Below are positions 7,425 to 15,368 of a DNA stretch of 64,000 bases, piece by piece (the first letter of the stretch is position 1; each line of letters begins with the position of its first letter). The stretch is taken from NCBI RefSeq assembly GCF_900188315.1, contig NZ_LT897781.1, forward strand, positions 1,984,001 through 2,048,000, read 5' to 3'. The notes below the pieces were generated by a model that saw only the letters and a program-made list of their open reading frames with translations, had not been told where the DNA came from and did no database searches. The position numbers and the translations under genes are program-made. Source of the stretch: Marinobacter sp. es.042. Lineage in GTDB: Bacteria > Pseudomonadota > Gammaproteobacteria > Pseudomonadales > Oleiphilaceae.

Positions 7425-9255
7425 GAGGCTGTAGAAAAACCCGATTCCGAGCCGTTCCCAACGCCTGATTCCTGTAATTTTTATCGCGGCCATCAACTGG
7501 CCGATTCTCGTGACTTCGATGTTCAGCCATCCGCTTCGGCCTTTTGGGGCTCCTGGCGTCGGCATTGCTGGTTTCCAGCAGGCACTTTTCCGGGACTTGC
7601 GCCCTCGGCATTACGCCGCCATCCGCCCGTAATTCGCCAGCTTCTCAATATTGTGCACCAGGCAGTATAGCTGCCACTGGCCCTGCACCTTCTTCTTGCC
7701 CCGCAAACTGAAGCGGTTAAGACCCTTGTTCGTGCCGATGTTGCCGAACACTGGTTCTACCACCGACATACGGTGGCTGTAGATCTCTTTACCCTGCGGG
7801 CTATCCACCCGGTGTTTCATCCAGTCGGTGTAGTTGGGCAGGCGTTTGTGCTCGATAGTGAACGACACTTGTCGGCCCTTGCCTTTCCGATGATTAGCGG
7901 CGTTCGGATTCTGCATGCACTGGTGCTTCTTCGGGCAGTGACGGCATTGCAGTAAACGGCCCTGGAAATAGGCTCGGCTTTGGCCGTTCTGGTCTGCCCG
8001 GGTACCGTGGTACTTGAGGCTTTCGCCCGCCGGGCAAATGCAGGTCAGGTTCACAGGATCGAACTGGAATTCACTGGCCGGGATGATCTCCTTCCAGTCC
8101 GTGACCGGCTGGTTCTGATGGCGTTTGCCGTATTTGTCTTTCTGGTTCTGGAACCTCGGGTCGCGACTGCGGAATTTGTTGTCGGGCACGTAGCCGTTGA
8201 TCTGCCGTTCGTGCAGGTACTTCATATTGGCTTCGTTGGCGAAGCCGGTATCGGCGGTAACGGTGGTGCCTTGCTGGTAGATACTGTCAGCGATACCCAG
8301 CTTCCTGAAGCGAGCTTCCACGCTCTCCAGTACCGGTTGCAGGGTGTGGTGTTCCTGGCCTTCGCCAAAGGCCTGGGCATCGATGATGACCTGGTGTTTT
8401 CTGTCCACCGTGGCCCCGCCGTTATAGCCCTGGATTGTGCCCTTACTGGTGGTCATCTTGGCACTTTCGTTATCGGTGAGGTTGCTCTTCACTTCCTTGT
8501 TCCGCTTCCCCCGGCCCATCCTTGGGCGGTTCGTCTTTAGGAAGCGGTCGACTTTCTTTGCCGCTTCATCCAGAGACAGGATGGTTTTCGCTCGTCGGAT
8601 GTCACGATCCAGTTCGGCTTCGGTCTCTGCCTCGTCCCGCTCGTAATGGGCTTTGAGGTGATGGCTAACCAGCCGTCGCAACTTGGCACGTTTCTCTTCC
8701 AGCTCTTTGAAGGTGCCAGACCATTCCTTGGCCGCGTTCGAGGGCATCTTGCAGCCGTCGATGGCGAAGAGTTCGTTACCCAGCAGGCCCTGGTCGTGGC
8801 ACACCAGCAGCACCTGCTCGAACAGCTCTTCGATTTCATCCGAGTGACTGCTGACGAACTTGGCCAGGGTGGTGAAATGCGGAACCGTATCGCAGGAAAG
8901 GGCCTTGAAGATGATGTTGGTCTTGCAGCACCACTGCATCTCGCGGCTGGAGGTGATGCCCTTGGAGTAGGCGAACAGGATGATCTTGAGCAGGATGGCC
9001 GGATCGTAGGCCAGCCGGCCAGTGTCTTCATTGCGGTATTTGGGATGGAAAACTGACAGGTCCAGCTTGTGTTCGATCAGGTAGTGCACCGCGTGTTCAA
9101 AGGTGCCGGGTTGAAGCTGTTCCTGGTAGTTGATCACGACCATGGCATCCTGGTCGTAGTTGTAATGCTTGAAGCGGGGCATGCCGACGACTCCTTGTCC
9201 GTTTGCCTGATCCTACCAAACCGGAGCGGGGATTTCGGGGTTTTTCTACAGCCTC
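7425..9255 (-). mobile_element. IS1182-family insertion sequence, apparently intact
   Basis: An 1831-bp element bounded by perfect 18-bp terminal inverted repeats beginning GAGGCTGTAGAAAAACCC (7425-7442 and 9238-9255). It holds one full-length transposase gene. AAC flanks it on both sides (7422-7424 and 9256-9258), and the right flank continues as the inside of an attC, so the insertion is exactly in the conserved AAC core of that attC. The AAC repeat is a possible target duplication but could be chance, being part of every attC. Confidence 0.9.
7611..9182 (-). CDS. IS1182-family transposase
   Basis: 523 residues. The N-terminal domain begins MPRFKHYNYDQDAMVVINYQ, the middle has LFAIDGCKMPSNAAKEWSG and TVTADTGFANEANMKYL (DDE-type catalytic positions), and the C-terminus has SHRMSVVEPVFGNI, the signature around the catalytic glutamate. 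A cysteine-rich segment (CICPAGE ... CRHCPKKHQCM) is typical of this family. No frameshift is visible, so it should be active. Confidence 0.93.
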   Translation of the reverse strand: MPRFKHYNYDQDAMVVINYQEQLQPGTFEHAVHYLIEHKLDLSVFHPKYRNEDTGRLAYDPAILLKIILFAYSKGITSSREMQWCCKTNIIFKALSCDTVPHFTTLAKFVSSHSDEIEELFEQVLLVCHDQGLLGNELFAIDGCKMPSNAAKEWSGTFKELEEKRAKLRRLVSHHLKAHYERDEAETEAELDRDIRRAKTILSLDEAAKKVDRFLKTNRPRMGRGKRNKEVKSNLTDNESAKMTTSKGTIQGYNGGATVDRKHQVIIDAQAFGEGQEHHTLQPVLESVEARFRKLGIADSIYQQGTTVTADTGFANEANMKYLHERQINGYVPDNKFRSRDPRFQNQKDKYGKRHQNQPVTDWKEIIPASEFQFDPVNLTCICPAGESLKYHGTRADQNGQSRAYFQGRLLQCRHCPKKHQCMQNPNAANHRKGKGRQVSFTIEHKRLPNYTDWMKHRVDSPQGKEIYSHRMSVVEPVFGNIGTNKGLNRFSLRGKKKVQGQWQLYCLVHNIEKLANYGRMAA

Positions 9256-9354
9256 AACGCTTTTGTTCAGCGGCGGCCTTTACGCAGCGAAGCGGAGAAA
9301 AGGGCGTCCGGTGGAGGCCAAAGGGCCGGAACGAACTGGAACTATTGGTTATAT
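9256..9354 (-). repeat. attC site interrupted at its core by the IS
   Basis: From the AAC at 9256 to GTTATAT at 9348-9354. The body TTCAGCGGCGGCCTTTACGC matches the sites at 12849, 19430 and 25695. The bases before AAC are now on the far side of the IS (7420s), so the outermost core is split and this site should be impaired. Confidence 0.8.
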
Positions 9355-9986
9355 CCGGTCGACTGGTCACTCCATTGCTCGTCCAAGATAGTAATTTTGC
9401 ATGGTTGCTCTGACTTAGGCTTCTCATTCCTTGTCGTGCAACGATCAAGGGCAACTTCCGCAGCTTCCGTGGCCGTCGAGTGATTAGCCGTCCAAGCCCA
9501 AGCACCACTGGCCGATTGAGCTATTGCCTTGTGTTTTTCAGCGTCTGCATATCTATGCGTGTAAACATTGTATGCTCGACGGGTCACAAAATAGTGCCCA
9601 ATTGGATCGGCAGTTTTGTACGCCAACTCCTCCTCAGCGAAATTTACCATTGCGACCCAGACCCAAATGACTGCAATTGCCGGTATCACTGATGTAAGGG
9701 CTATCCCACCCATCTTGAACTCGGATTCTGACTCCCTGAGCAGAAATGGAACAACCGCACATAGCGGGAGAGTGATAATAGCAATAGCTACATAGCCACC
9801 CGGATAGGTGAACTGCCCCGTTGACTCAATATTGTTGACAGTTTCGTTGGTGGCCATGAGGAGTTTGAGGGTGAGAAAGGGGATGATTACCACCAACACA
9901 TACCAGACCGATTCTCGTTTCGAATATAGCCATGTGCCCCACCCTGGACGACCAGCCCTGTTTTTATCGCTCGATCCCTCGATCAT
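9342..9986 (-). CDS. Membrane protein with C-terminal DUF4189-like domain (cassette)
   Basis: 214 residues. Three hydrophobic helices are visible at about residues 27-46, 64-84 and 94-116. They are followed by a soluble tail with AEKHKAIAQSASGAWAWTAN and AAEVALDRCTTRN, which resembles the DUF4189 repeat from memory. The stop codon lies within the attC, so the last three codons are attC sequence. The ATG at 9984-9986 is preceded by GAGGG. Function unknown. Confidence 0.7.
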   Translation of the reverse strand: MIEGSSDKNRAGRPGWGTWLYSKRESVWYVLVVIIPFLTLKLLMATNETVNNIESTGQFTYPGGYVAIAIITLPLCAVVPFLLRESESEFKMGGIALTSVIPAIAVIWVWVAMVNFAEEELAYKTADPIGHYFVTRRAYNVYTHRYADAEKHKAIAQSASGAWAWTANHSTATEAAEVALDRCTTRNEKPKSEQPCKITILDEQWSDQSTGYNQ

Positions 9987-9998
9987 ATTTTCCCTCAG

Positions 9999-10076
9999 CT
10001 ATAACGCTGAGCACAGCGGCGCCACGACAGTGGCGTCCGGTGGCCGAAGGCCACGCACTGCTGCGACTGGTTATGA
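9999..10076 (-). repeat. attC site of the DUF1272 cassette
   Basis: 78-bp site with cores CTATAAC and GTTATGA and the stem GTGGCGTCCGG/CCACGACAG. Confidence 0.85.
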
Positions 10077-10319
10077 ATTGGCACTACAGCCACCGACTTT
10101 TACCACTCGTTGCGTTGAAGCCGGATATTTGCCGAGTAGTGATGCTGGACGAATGGGACGAGGCGAGAAATTACCACCACAGTTGGGGCACTGATTAGCC
10201 AGAACACCAGAAGCACATGATTGGCAGAACGTGCATTCAAATGTGCAGATGACAGCCTCACTAGAGTCTGGCGGCAAGTCCTTGTCACAGCACTCGCAAT
10301 TGGGTCTCAATTCGAGCAT
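10071..10319 (-). CDS. DUF1272 zinc-ribbon protein (cassette)
   Basis: 82 residues: MLELRPNCECCDKDLPPDSS, then ICTFECTFCQSCASG and CPNCGGNFSPRPIRPA. Eight or more cysteines in CxxC pairs indicate two zinc sites, the DUF1272 pattern. The C-terminal tail is variable and its stop falls in the attC. A truncated relative remains at 3478-3550 beyond the left end of the array. Function unknown. Confidence 0.88.
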   Translation of the reverse strand: MLELRPNCECCDKDLPPDSSEAVICTFECTFCQSCASGVLANQCPNCGGNFSPRPIRPASLLGKYPASTQRVVKVGGCSANS

Positions 10320-10337
10320 AAAACTCTCCGTGCTGAT

Positions 10338-10422
10338 TCATAACGCCAATGATAAGCGGCGGCCCGACAGGGCCGTCCGGTGGAGGCCGAAGGCCGGAAC
10401 GTACTTAATTGATTTGTTAGGC
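10338..10422 (-). repeat. attC site of the ABM-domain cassette
   Basis: 85-bp site with cores TCATAAC and GTTAGGC, of the AAGCGGCGGCCCGAC subtype. Confidence 0.87.
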
Positions 10423-10424
10423 TT

Positions 10425-10718
10425 TTAGAGTACAGCACTGGCTTTCTGAACCCTTGCAGGCCCGGCACGGAACGTTGGACTGTGAGCATCCGCAGCCACC
10501 ATATGCTCGGTATTATCGTGAGCATCAAGAGCCTCTTGCGATGCCCACTTTTCGATAAGAATAAATCTATTCTCGTCATTGGAGTCAGCAAGCAACTCGT
10601 ACCGCAGGCAGCCAGGCTCTGCCTCTACCAGAGGTTTGAGCGCCTTGTAGGCTTCAATCTGCTCGGCACGCTTGCCCGGCATAACTTCTATGAACACTAG
10701 TAGATTGATTTCATCCAT
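10425..10718 (-). CDS. Antibiotic biosynthesis monooxygenase (ABM) domain protein (cassette)
   Basis: About 97 residues of the dimeric ferredoxin-like ABM fold: INLLVFIEVMPGKRAEQIEA, EPGCLRYELLADSNDENRFI and LIEKWASQEALDAHDNTEHM are the three recognisable blocks. Members range from quinone monooxygenases to proteins of unknown role, so the name is structural only. The second ATG (10718) is chosen because it lies 8 bases after GGAG. Confidence 0.85.
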   Translation of the reverse strand: MDEINLLVFIEVMPGKRAEQIEAYKALKPLVEAEPGCLRYELLADSNDENRFILIEKWASQEALDAHDNTEHMVAADAHSPTFRAGPARVQKASAVL

Positions 10719-10764
10719 GAACATTTCTCCTTTTTGTACACCTGATCTCCGGTGCTGGTTTTGA

Positions 10765-10849
10765 GCCTAACGCCAGCCAGCATGCGCGGCTACGGAATGG
10801 AGGCGAAGCCGCAATGTAGTAGGCGTCGCCGTGCCTGGCCTTGTTAGCT
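10765..10849 (-). repeat. attC site (DUF5412-like cassette)
   Basis: 85-bp site with cores GCCTAAC and GTTAGCT and the arm GGAGGCGAAGCCGCAATG. Confidence 0.87.
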
Positions 10850-10855
10850 TGAGTT

Positions 10856-11257
10856 TCACCCGGCCACCGGGGTGTATACAACAGAAACATCATTTGGAAT
10901 TTTATCTACCCGAATCACCTGCACGTGGGTTGGGTAAAGGATTCCCAAATCGTATGGCCCTTTCCAGTGTAGCTCTGGGGCCAAATCATGATTGCGAATA
11001 ACCAACACGTTCCCTGGCTCGTTTGGCAACTCCATACCCGCTGGTACCACTGAAACTTGGACACTATAGGGAGTAGTTGCTCCACAATTCCTGCGAAAGC
11101 TGATTGCCTCATATTCTCCATTTGGAGAAGCGGTCGCCGAGAGTTCTTCGTTTTCACATAGGTCAGGAAGAGCAAGGTAGGCGATCAGGACTACCGCGAC
11201 GAACACCGCCAGAATAGTGAGGCTGACGCCTACCATCCACCTTTTGATCCGCTTCAT
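10856..11257 (-). CDS. Membrane-anchored protein, DUF5412-like (cassette)
   Basis: 133 residues with one N-terminal membrane segment (about 9-30, VSLTILAVFVAVVLIAYLAL), then an extracytoplasmic domain with CENEELSATASPNGEYEAIS and FRRNCGATTPYSVQVSV. The SPNG...RNCGATT pattern is like DUF5412, recalled and not searched. A disulfide between the two cysteines is plausible. Confidence 0.7.
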   Translation of the reverse strand: MKRIKRWMVGVSLTILAVFVAVVLIAYLALPDLCENEELSATASPNGEYEAISFRRNCGATTPYSVQVSVVPAGMELPNEPGNVLVIRNHDLAPELHWKGPYDLGILYPTHVQVIRVDKIPNDVSVVYTPVAG

Positions 11258-11279
11258 AGACAGTGCGACATCCTTGTAC

Positions 11280-11363
11280 AGCTAACGCTTGCAGCATGCG
11301 CGCCTGCGGAATGGAGCCGAAGGCGCAATGTAGTAGGCGTCGCCGTGCCTGCACTGGTTAGTG
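11280..11363 (-). repeat. attC site of the first FxxE membrane-protein cassette
   Basis: 84-bp site with cores AGCTAAC and GTTAGTG. The body CTTGCAGCATGCGCGCC is shared with the sites at 14070 and 22401. Confidence 0.87.
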
Positions 11364-11427
11364 GTAGGCTGTAAGTAGGCCTTACCTATGGCACCGATTG
11401 TTCCGGCAGCTTTAACGCTATAAACAC

Positions 11428-11901
11428 CTACCTGCGCTCTTTAATTATCAAAAAAATCATTATTATTGAGTAAATAACCGAGATCTGAATCATCTTGTCG
11501 GTCAAGGTTGAATACGTCCGCTCCGCAGCTTCCTCAAACTCATCGATACCATATATTTCTTCTTCTCTGAACCTGAGCGCGGCTATTCTTCTGCCCTCTG
11601 TTAAACGTACCTGAACTTCATCGAAATAATCCACCTGGTACCAAAACGTTCTCGCATTTGAATTGGGAAGAGCGATAGGGTACTCGGTACCGGCAGTTTC
11701 GATGCTAAAAGAGCCTTGTGGCGACCTGCTCTTTCCGTTTACAACAATCGTCTGCCAGTCGGAATATTCACCAAAATCCTCTGAGCCAGCTCTGATAAAC
11801 ATCAGAAGCAGTATCGCCCCTATAAAAAGAAATGAAAAAAGAGGCTTCAGTGAGTTCGAAGTCTTTTGGGTTGCTTTTTTTGACAGAACATAGCGGCTCA
11901 T
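11428..11901 (-). CDS. Two-helix membrane protein, family A copy 1 (cassette)
   Basis: 157 residues from ATG 11901, which follows CAGGAG. A first helix (about residues 20-40, PLFSFLFIGAILLLMFIRAG) is followed by a soluble domain with GEYSDWQTIVVNGKSRSPQG and WYQVDYFDEVQVRLTEGRR, and a second helix at the end (VIYSIIMIFLIIKERR). It is homologous to the product at 14218-14691, about 85 percent identical by eye. Unlike most cassettes the stop is 65 bp from the attC. Function unknown. Confidence 0.75.
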   Translation of the reverse strand: MSRYVLSKKATQKTSNSLKPLFSFLFIGAILLLMFIRAGSEDFGEYSDWQTIVVNGKSRSPQGSFSIETAGTEYPIALPNSNARTFWYQVDYFDEVQVRLTEGRRIAALRFREEEIYGIDEFEEAAERTYSTLTDKMIQISVIYSIIMIFLIIKERR

Positions 11902-11925
11902 CCCGAGCTCCTGTAAAACCTCGAT

Positions 11926-12027
11926 CACTAACGCCGAAGCACAGCGGCGACCTTGGAGTGGCGACAAAGGAGCCACGGAAAGGGCGTCCGGCGGCCATCG
12001 GCCGCGAACTGCTGCGCCTTGTTATGC
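11926..12027 (-). repeat. attC site (102-bp subtype)
   Basis: Cores CACTAAC and GTTATGC; body GCCGAAGCACAGCGGCGACC. Almost identical to the sites at 14716 and 15251. Confidence 0.88.
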
Positions 12028-12363
12028 ATGCTGAGCCACCTTGCGGGATGCCACGACGAAAATTAGCACTGGCAACCACACCAAAATAGCCAGAAATGCC
12101 GCTTTGATACTGTAGGGGGCAAAAACTAGCCCATAGATAGCCCACGTTGGTAAATTGAGCCACGCCGACACAAGGCCAGATGCCCAAAACCCCTGGCAGT
12201 TAAAGCCAACCACCATGGCATCGGTAAGGTAGCAACCTGCCGAACCAGCAGCCATTGCACCATGTCCGACAAAGGCTGCGATCATGATATCTACCACCAC
12301 CGCCAAACCAATTAGTGTCAGCACCCCACCTGATAATTTTTTAGCAATTGCCCAGTTCATCAT
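12022..12363 (-). CDS. Polytopic membrane protein (cassette)
   Basis: 113 residues, largely hydrophobic, with three or four membrane segments (about 10-30, 35-55 weak, 65-85 and 88-106). It starts MMNWAIAKKLSGGVLTLIGL, and either of the two ATGs could be used. The last codons lie in the attC. No family recognised. Confidence 0.65.
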   Translation of the reverse strand: MMNWAIAKKLSGGVLTLIGLAVVVDIMIAAFVGHGAMAAGSAGCYLTDAMVVGFNCQGFWASGLVSAWLNLPTWAIYGLVFAPYSIKAAFLAILVWLPVLIFVVASRKVAQHA

Positions 12364-12366
12364 TCT

Positions 12367-12427
12367 GCATAACGCGGAGCGAAGCGGCGGCCCGTCAGGG
12401 ACGTCCGCCTTACGCGGCTTGTTATCA
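12367..12427 (-). repeat. attC site of GFA cassette copy 1
   Basis: A short 61-bp site with cores GCATAAC and GTTATCA. The same site, as read, is at 20033-20093. Confidence 0.88.
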
Positions 12428-12432
12428 CTGCC

Positions 12433-12831
12433 TCAGTCGTACTCTGCATGCTGAGGCAGATCATCTGTAATCTCGAACCAAGGAGCCTTACTCCCCACGA
12501 ATACATGGCGCCCTGCTTTTACCTCTGGGTCGGTATCAAGTGTTCCGAGTGGGAAACCATAGATCTCGGGGGCTGCATCAAACTTGGTATAGAGGCTGGA
12601 GCCACAGTTTGAGCAGAAGCCTTTGTGCTCACCCGGAGAAGATTCGTAAAACTTCAGCAGCTCCTGACCTTTGACGGTTTGCCAATCCGAGGATTGCACC
12701 TTAGCGCGGGTTCTGAAAGCCGAGGCATGAAGCTTCCGGCACATTGAACAGTGACAGTTCAGAACATCGGTCAGCGGACCGTTGATTTCGTATTGAATAC
12801 CCCCGCAGAGACAACTACCTGTTTGCTTCAT
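12433..12831 (-). CDS. GFA family zinc protein, cassette copy 1
   Basis: 132 residues: MKQTGSCLCGGIQYEINGPL, NCHCSMCRKLHASAF and GFCSNCGSSLYTKFD give the GFA zinc cysteines. The encoded protein is identical to that at 20099-20497 and the surrounding cassette is also identical as far as can be read. GFA proteins are common cassette genes; the substrate is unknown. Confidence 0.92.
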   Translation of the reverse strand: MKQTGSCLCGGIQYEINGPLTDVLNCHCSMCRKLHASAFRTRAKVQSSDWQTVKGQELLKFYESSPGEHKGFCSNCGSSLYTKFDAAPEIYGFPLGTLDTDPEVKAGRHVFVGSKAPWFEITDDLPQHAEYD

Positions 12832-12848
12832 TCATGCACCTCCTTGTG

Positions 12849-12953
12849 TGATAACGCTTTTGTTCAGCGGCGACCTTTTTGTAGCGAAGCGGAGAAAAGG
12901 GCGTCCGGTGGAGGGCCTTCAGGCCCGGAACAAACTGCAACAACTGGTTAGAG
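12849..12953 (-). repeat. attC site of the internal-repeat protein cassette
   Basis: 105-bp site with cores TGATAAC and GTTAGAG, of the TTCAGCGGCG...GCGAAGCGGAGAAAA subtype. Confidence 0.87.
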
Positions 12954-12963
12954 ACTTGTACAG

Positions 12964-13290
12964 TCAAGGATCGAATCGGCCGCTAACCAGTGGTACTCGA
13001 ACGCAGGCAACTCTTTTGCTTGATCGAGTCTGAGCGGCGTCTGCCTCTTTGCGGCTTTGATGCAGCCCCTGGCTCAACGTATAGGTATCCGCATACTCAA
13101 GGACATTAACAAAAATGCTCTCAACTGGATCAAGCTGGCCATCACGAAATTCAACACGCAAGCAGGATATGCGATCGGTTCTCTGCTTCGCGGCTACATC
13201 TGCTTCTGCGCGAGTAGCATGGTAATGGCTTATTGTGTATCCGCCTGCATGTTTGTAAATGTTCAGGTAAAAGTACTTTGGTCCAGTCAT
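12964..13290 (-). CDS. Small protein made of two tandem homologous halves (cassette)
   Basis: 108 residues. Residues 6-55 (YFYLNIYKHAGGYTISHYHA ... ISCLRVEFRDGQLDP) and 59-108 (IFVNVLEYADTYTLSQGLHQ ... VACVRVPLVSGRFDP) align along their full length with the same order of strands, a SR-EAD-A motif and a C-x-RV motif. This is an internal duplication of a ~50-residue unit. Soluble, no signal peptide. Function unknown; the fold is probably alpha-beta and pseudo-symmetric. Confidence 0.75.
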   Translation of the reverse strand: MTGPKYFYLNIYKHAGGYTISHYHATRAEADVAAKQRTDRISCLRVEFRDGQLDPVESIFVNVLEYADTYTLSQGLHQSRKEADAAQTRSSKRVACVRVPLVSGRFDP

Positions 13291-13312
13291 GACTGTTCTC
13301 CAATGAATTTAC

Positions 13313-13358
13313 CTCTAACGCCAGCGACAGGAGCGTCCCTTGACCGCATTGGTTATGT
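13313..13358 (-). repeat. attC site, shortest in the array
   Basis: 46 bp between cores CTCTAAC and GTTATGT, with GCCAGCGACAGG...CCTTGACCGC as short arms. It lacks the usual long variable terminal structure. Confidence 0.7.
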
Positions 13359-13365
13359 GTTTGCT

Positions 13366-13623
13366 TCATGATAGGGCCATGTGCCTAAAAACCATCAAAC
13401 TCGCAAAAAACCAAATCCCGAAACCTACTGTTAGCATCGACTTGAGAAGACCCGATCTCTTTGGTGGCACACAATTCTGGCAAGGTAAATTTTCCACCAA
13501 CTGAGCCCCACATGTAACGCACAATCCACTCTGTTTACGATAGCTTCGCCTCAATATGAGGAAAAACCATATTGGCAGTAATAAGGCCCAAGGTGCGAGG
13601 ATTAAGTACTGCCAAATCATCAA
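13366..13623 (-). CDS. Membrane protein with zinc-ribbon loop (cassette)
   Basis: 85 residues. An N-terminal helix (about 5-24), then CVTCGAQLVENLPCQNC, a compact two-CxxC zinc ribbon, then a second helix (about 62-80). The ribbon sits between the two membrane segments. No family recognised. Confidence 0.65.
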   Translation of the reverse strand: MMIWQYLILAPWALLLPIWFFLILRRSYRKQSGLCVTCGAQLVENLPCQNCVPPKRSGLLKSMLTVGFGIWFFASLMVFRHMALS

Positions 13624-13635
13624 CTCTCATCCAAC

Positions 13636-13722
13636 ACATAACGCTGAGCTAAGCGGCGCCCTGACAAGGGCGTCCGGTGGACGGCCGACAGGCCGGGAAC
13701 AACCTTAAGCGGCTTGTTATAT
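13636..13722 (-). repeat. attC site of the DUF2834-like cassette
   Basis: 87-bp site with cores ACATAAC and GTTATAT and the CGGCGCCCTGACAAGGGCGTC stem. Confidence 0.87.
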
Positions 13723-14043
13723 TTTGCTGGCTTCGGCTTCCGGCTCTCGTCCACCACGCAGCACCAAATATAGCAGCGGCCCCGCAGATACAAACACCGC
13801 TGTAAGAACGAAAAACGGGATAAGATAGCCCAATCCTTTGCCGCGGCTTTTCGCATCTTGGTACATCCAAACGCAAGCCAGAGCGGCGAGAATATAGAGA
13901 TCGATGACGACCTGGGCGGTGTCTGGGCTCGACATGAGTTGTGCACCAAAAGCCAAAAGCGACTGCTCGGCGCCTGCCATAACCCAAAACGTGAAACCCA
14001 TGAACAAGCAAAGAACGACTAGGGGTAACGTAGATACTCTCAT
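13717..14043 (-). CDS. DUF2834-like membrane protein (cassette)
   Basis: 108 residues from ATG 14043 (MRVSTLPLVVLCLFMGFTFW). Three hydrophobic helices, with SSPDTAQVVIDLYILAALAC in the middle and a GLGYLIPFFVLTAVFVSAGP segment, fit DUF2834 proteins from memory. The longer open frame upstream is attC translation and was dropped. Its stop lies in the attC. Confidence 0.65.
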   Translation of the reverse strand: MRVSTLPLVVLCLFMGFTFWVMAGAEQSLLAFGAQLMSSPDTAQVVIDLYILAALACVWMYQDAKSRGKGLGYLIPFFVLTAVFVSAGPLLYLVLRGGREPEAEASKI

Positions 14044-14069
14044 GCTCTTCCTTGGTTGAGGTTTAAGAA

Positions 14070-14153
14070 ATATAACGTTTGCAGCATGCGCGCCCACGGA
14101 ACGGAACCGAAGGCGCAATGTAGTGGGCGTCGCCGTGCCTGCACTGGTTAGTG
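14070..14153 (-). repeat. attC site of the second family A cassette
   Basis: 84-bp site with cores ATATAAC and GTTAGTG, of the CTTGCAGCATGCGCGCC subtype like the one at 11280. Confidence 0.87.
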
Positions 14154-14217
14154 GTAGGCTGTAAGTAGGTTTTACCCATGGCACCGATTATTCCGGCAGC
14201 TTAAACTACATAAACAT

Positions 14218-14691
14218 CTACCTGCGCTCTTTAACTAACAAAAAAATCATTATTATTGAGTAAATAACCGAGACCTGAATCATCTTGTCGGTCAAAGTTG
14301 AATACGTCCGCTCCGCGGCTTCCTCGAACTCATCGATACCATATATTTTTTCTTCCCTGAACCTGAGCGCGGCTATTCTTCTGCCCTCTGTTAAACGTAC
14401 CTGAACTTCATCAAAATAATCCACCTGGTACCAAAAGCCTCTCGCATTTGAATTCTGAAGAGCGATAGGGTACTCAGTGCCATTACTATCAATGTAGAAA
14501 GAACCTTGCGGCGTCCTTCTTTTTCCATCTACAACCATTGTCTGCCAGTTTGAATATTCACCCAAATCTTCTGAGCCAGACCTGATAAACATTAGAAGCA
14601 GTATCAACCCTATAAAAATAAATGAAAAAAGAGGCTTCAGTGAGTTCGAAGTCTTTTGGTTTGCCTTTTTATAAAGAGCATAGCGGCTCAT
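14218..14691 (-). CDS. Two-helix membrane protein, family A copy 2 (cassette)
   Basis: 157 residues (MSRYALYKKANQKTSNSLKP ...), homologous to the product at 11428-11901 with scattered substitutions over the whole length. The downstream 65-bp spacer and the attC subtype are shared too, so the whole cassette was duplicated and has since diverged. Function unknown. Confidence 0.75.
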   Translation of the reverse strand: MSRYALYKKANQKTSNSLKPLFSFIFIGLILLLMFIRSGSEDLGEYSNWQTMVVDGKRRTPQGSFYIDSNGTEYPIALQNSNARGFWYQVDYFDEVQVRLTEGRRIAALRFREEKIYGIDEFEEAAERTYSTLTDKMIQVSVIYSIIMIFLLVKERR

Positions 14692-14715
14692 CCAGAGCTC
14701 CTTTAAAACCCCGAT

Positions 14716-14817
14716 CACTAACGCCGAAGCACAGCGGCGACCTTGGAGTGGCGACGAAGGAGCCACGTAAAGGGCGTCCGGCGGCCACAGGCCGCGAACT
14801 GCTGCGCCTTGTTAAAG
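14716..14817 (-). repeat. attC site (102-bp subtype) of family B copy 1
   Basis: Cores CACTAAC and GTTAAAG with the GCCGAAGCACAGCGGCGACC body. Confidence 0.88.
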
Positions 14818-15237
14818 GTTATTGAGGACAGCTCTCGACCTATGAGCCTGTAAAAATTGAAATACACCGAACCCAACCAATAAAGCGACCGGCAAGTTCG
14901 AGCTGTCCATATCTGTGTGTAAAAAGCTGGCAACCGCCATGCAAAATGCTGCGCCTAGAATGTACTCGTGAGGCCCATAGCTGTAGTTGAACCTCAATGA
15001 CTTTCCAAAAAGCTTTGAGCCAAAATCGACGGGAATCTTCCACTCTTCGGCTTGGTTGATAGCGAACCGGTTTACTTTGGCACGCAAAAATGACCAATAG
15101 ACGATTTCCTCACCCGGTAATGCAATAACTCGAAAAGCCCTGCCTGTTCCTGCTGTGACTTGATCTATACGCAGGCCAGTGACCTCCGAGAGATCGCCAA
15201 TTCTCATTGTTCCGTCCAAGAATTGCTTCCGTGCCAT
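14812..15237 (-). CDS. Membrane protein, family B copy 1 (cassette)
   Basis: 141 residues: MARKQFLDGTMRIGDLSEVT, then FRVIALPGEEIVYWSFLRAK, then two hydrophobic segments near the C-terminus (about 93-130). Homologous to the product at 25794-26222, which differs mainly in the membrane part. The stop lies in the attC. A soluble cytoplasmic N-terminus followed by a membrane hairpin is inferred. Family not recognised. Confidence 0.72.
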   Translation of the reverse strand: MARKQFLDGTMRIGDLSEVTGLRIDQVTAGTGRAFRVIALPGEEIVYWSFLRAKVNRFAINQAEEWKIPVDFGSKLFGKSLRFNYSYGPHEYILGAAFCMAVASFLHTDMDSSNLPVALLVGFGVFQFLQAHRSRAVLNNL

Positions 15238-15250
15238 AGTTCCTGTCTAC

Positions 15251-15352
15251 CTTTAACGCCGAAGCACAGCGGCGACCTTGGAGTGGCGACGAAGGAGCCA
15301 CGGAAAGGGCGTCCGGCGGCCATCGGCCGCGAACTGCTGCGCCTTGTTATGA
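15251..15352 (-). repeat. attC site (102-bp subtype)
   Basis: Cores CTTTAAC and GTTATGA. Near-identical to the sites at 11926 and 14716, though the genes they carry are unrelated. Confidence 0.88.
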
Positions 15353-15368
15353 TGGGGTGACCCACCAC

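Noticed and set aside
7773..9056. Plus-strand open frames across the IS1182 transposase
   Set aside because: They are high-GC shadows of the transposase on the other strand.
11902..11976. Longer N-termini such as MAPLSPLQGRRCASALVI before several cassette genes (also at 14692-14766, 17996-18073 and 22385-22441)
   Set aside because: These codons translate attC sequence; each gene has a better start with a ribosome site closer to the protein family or signal peptide.
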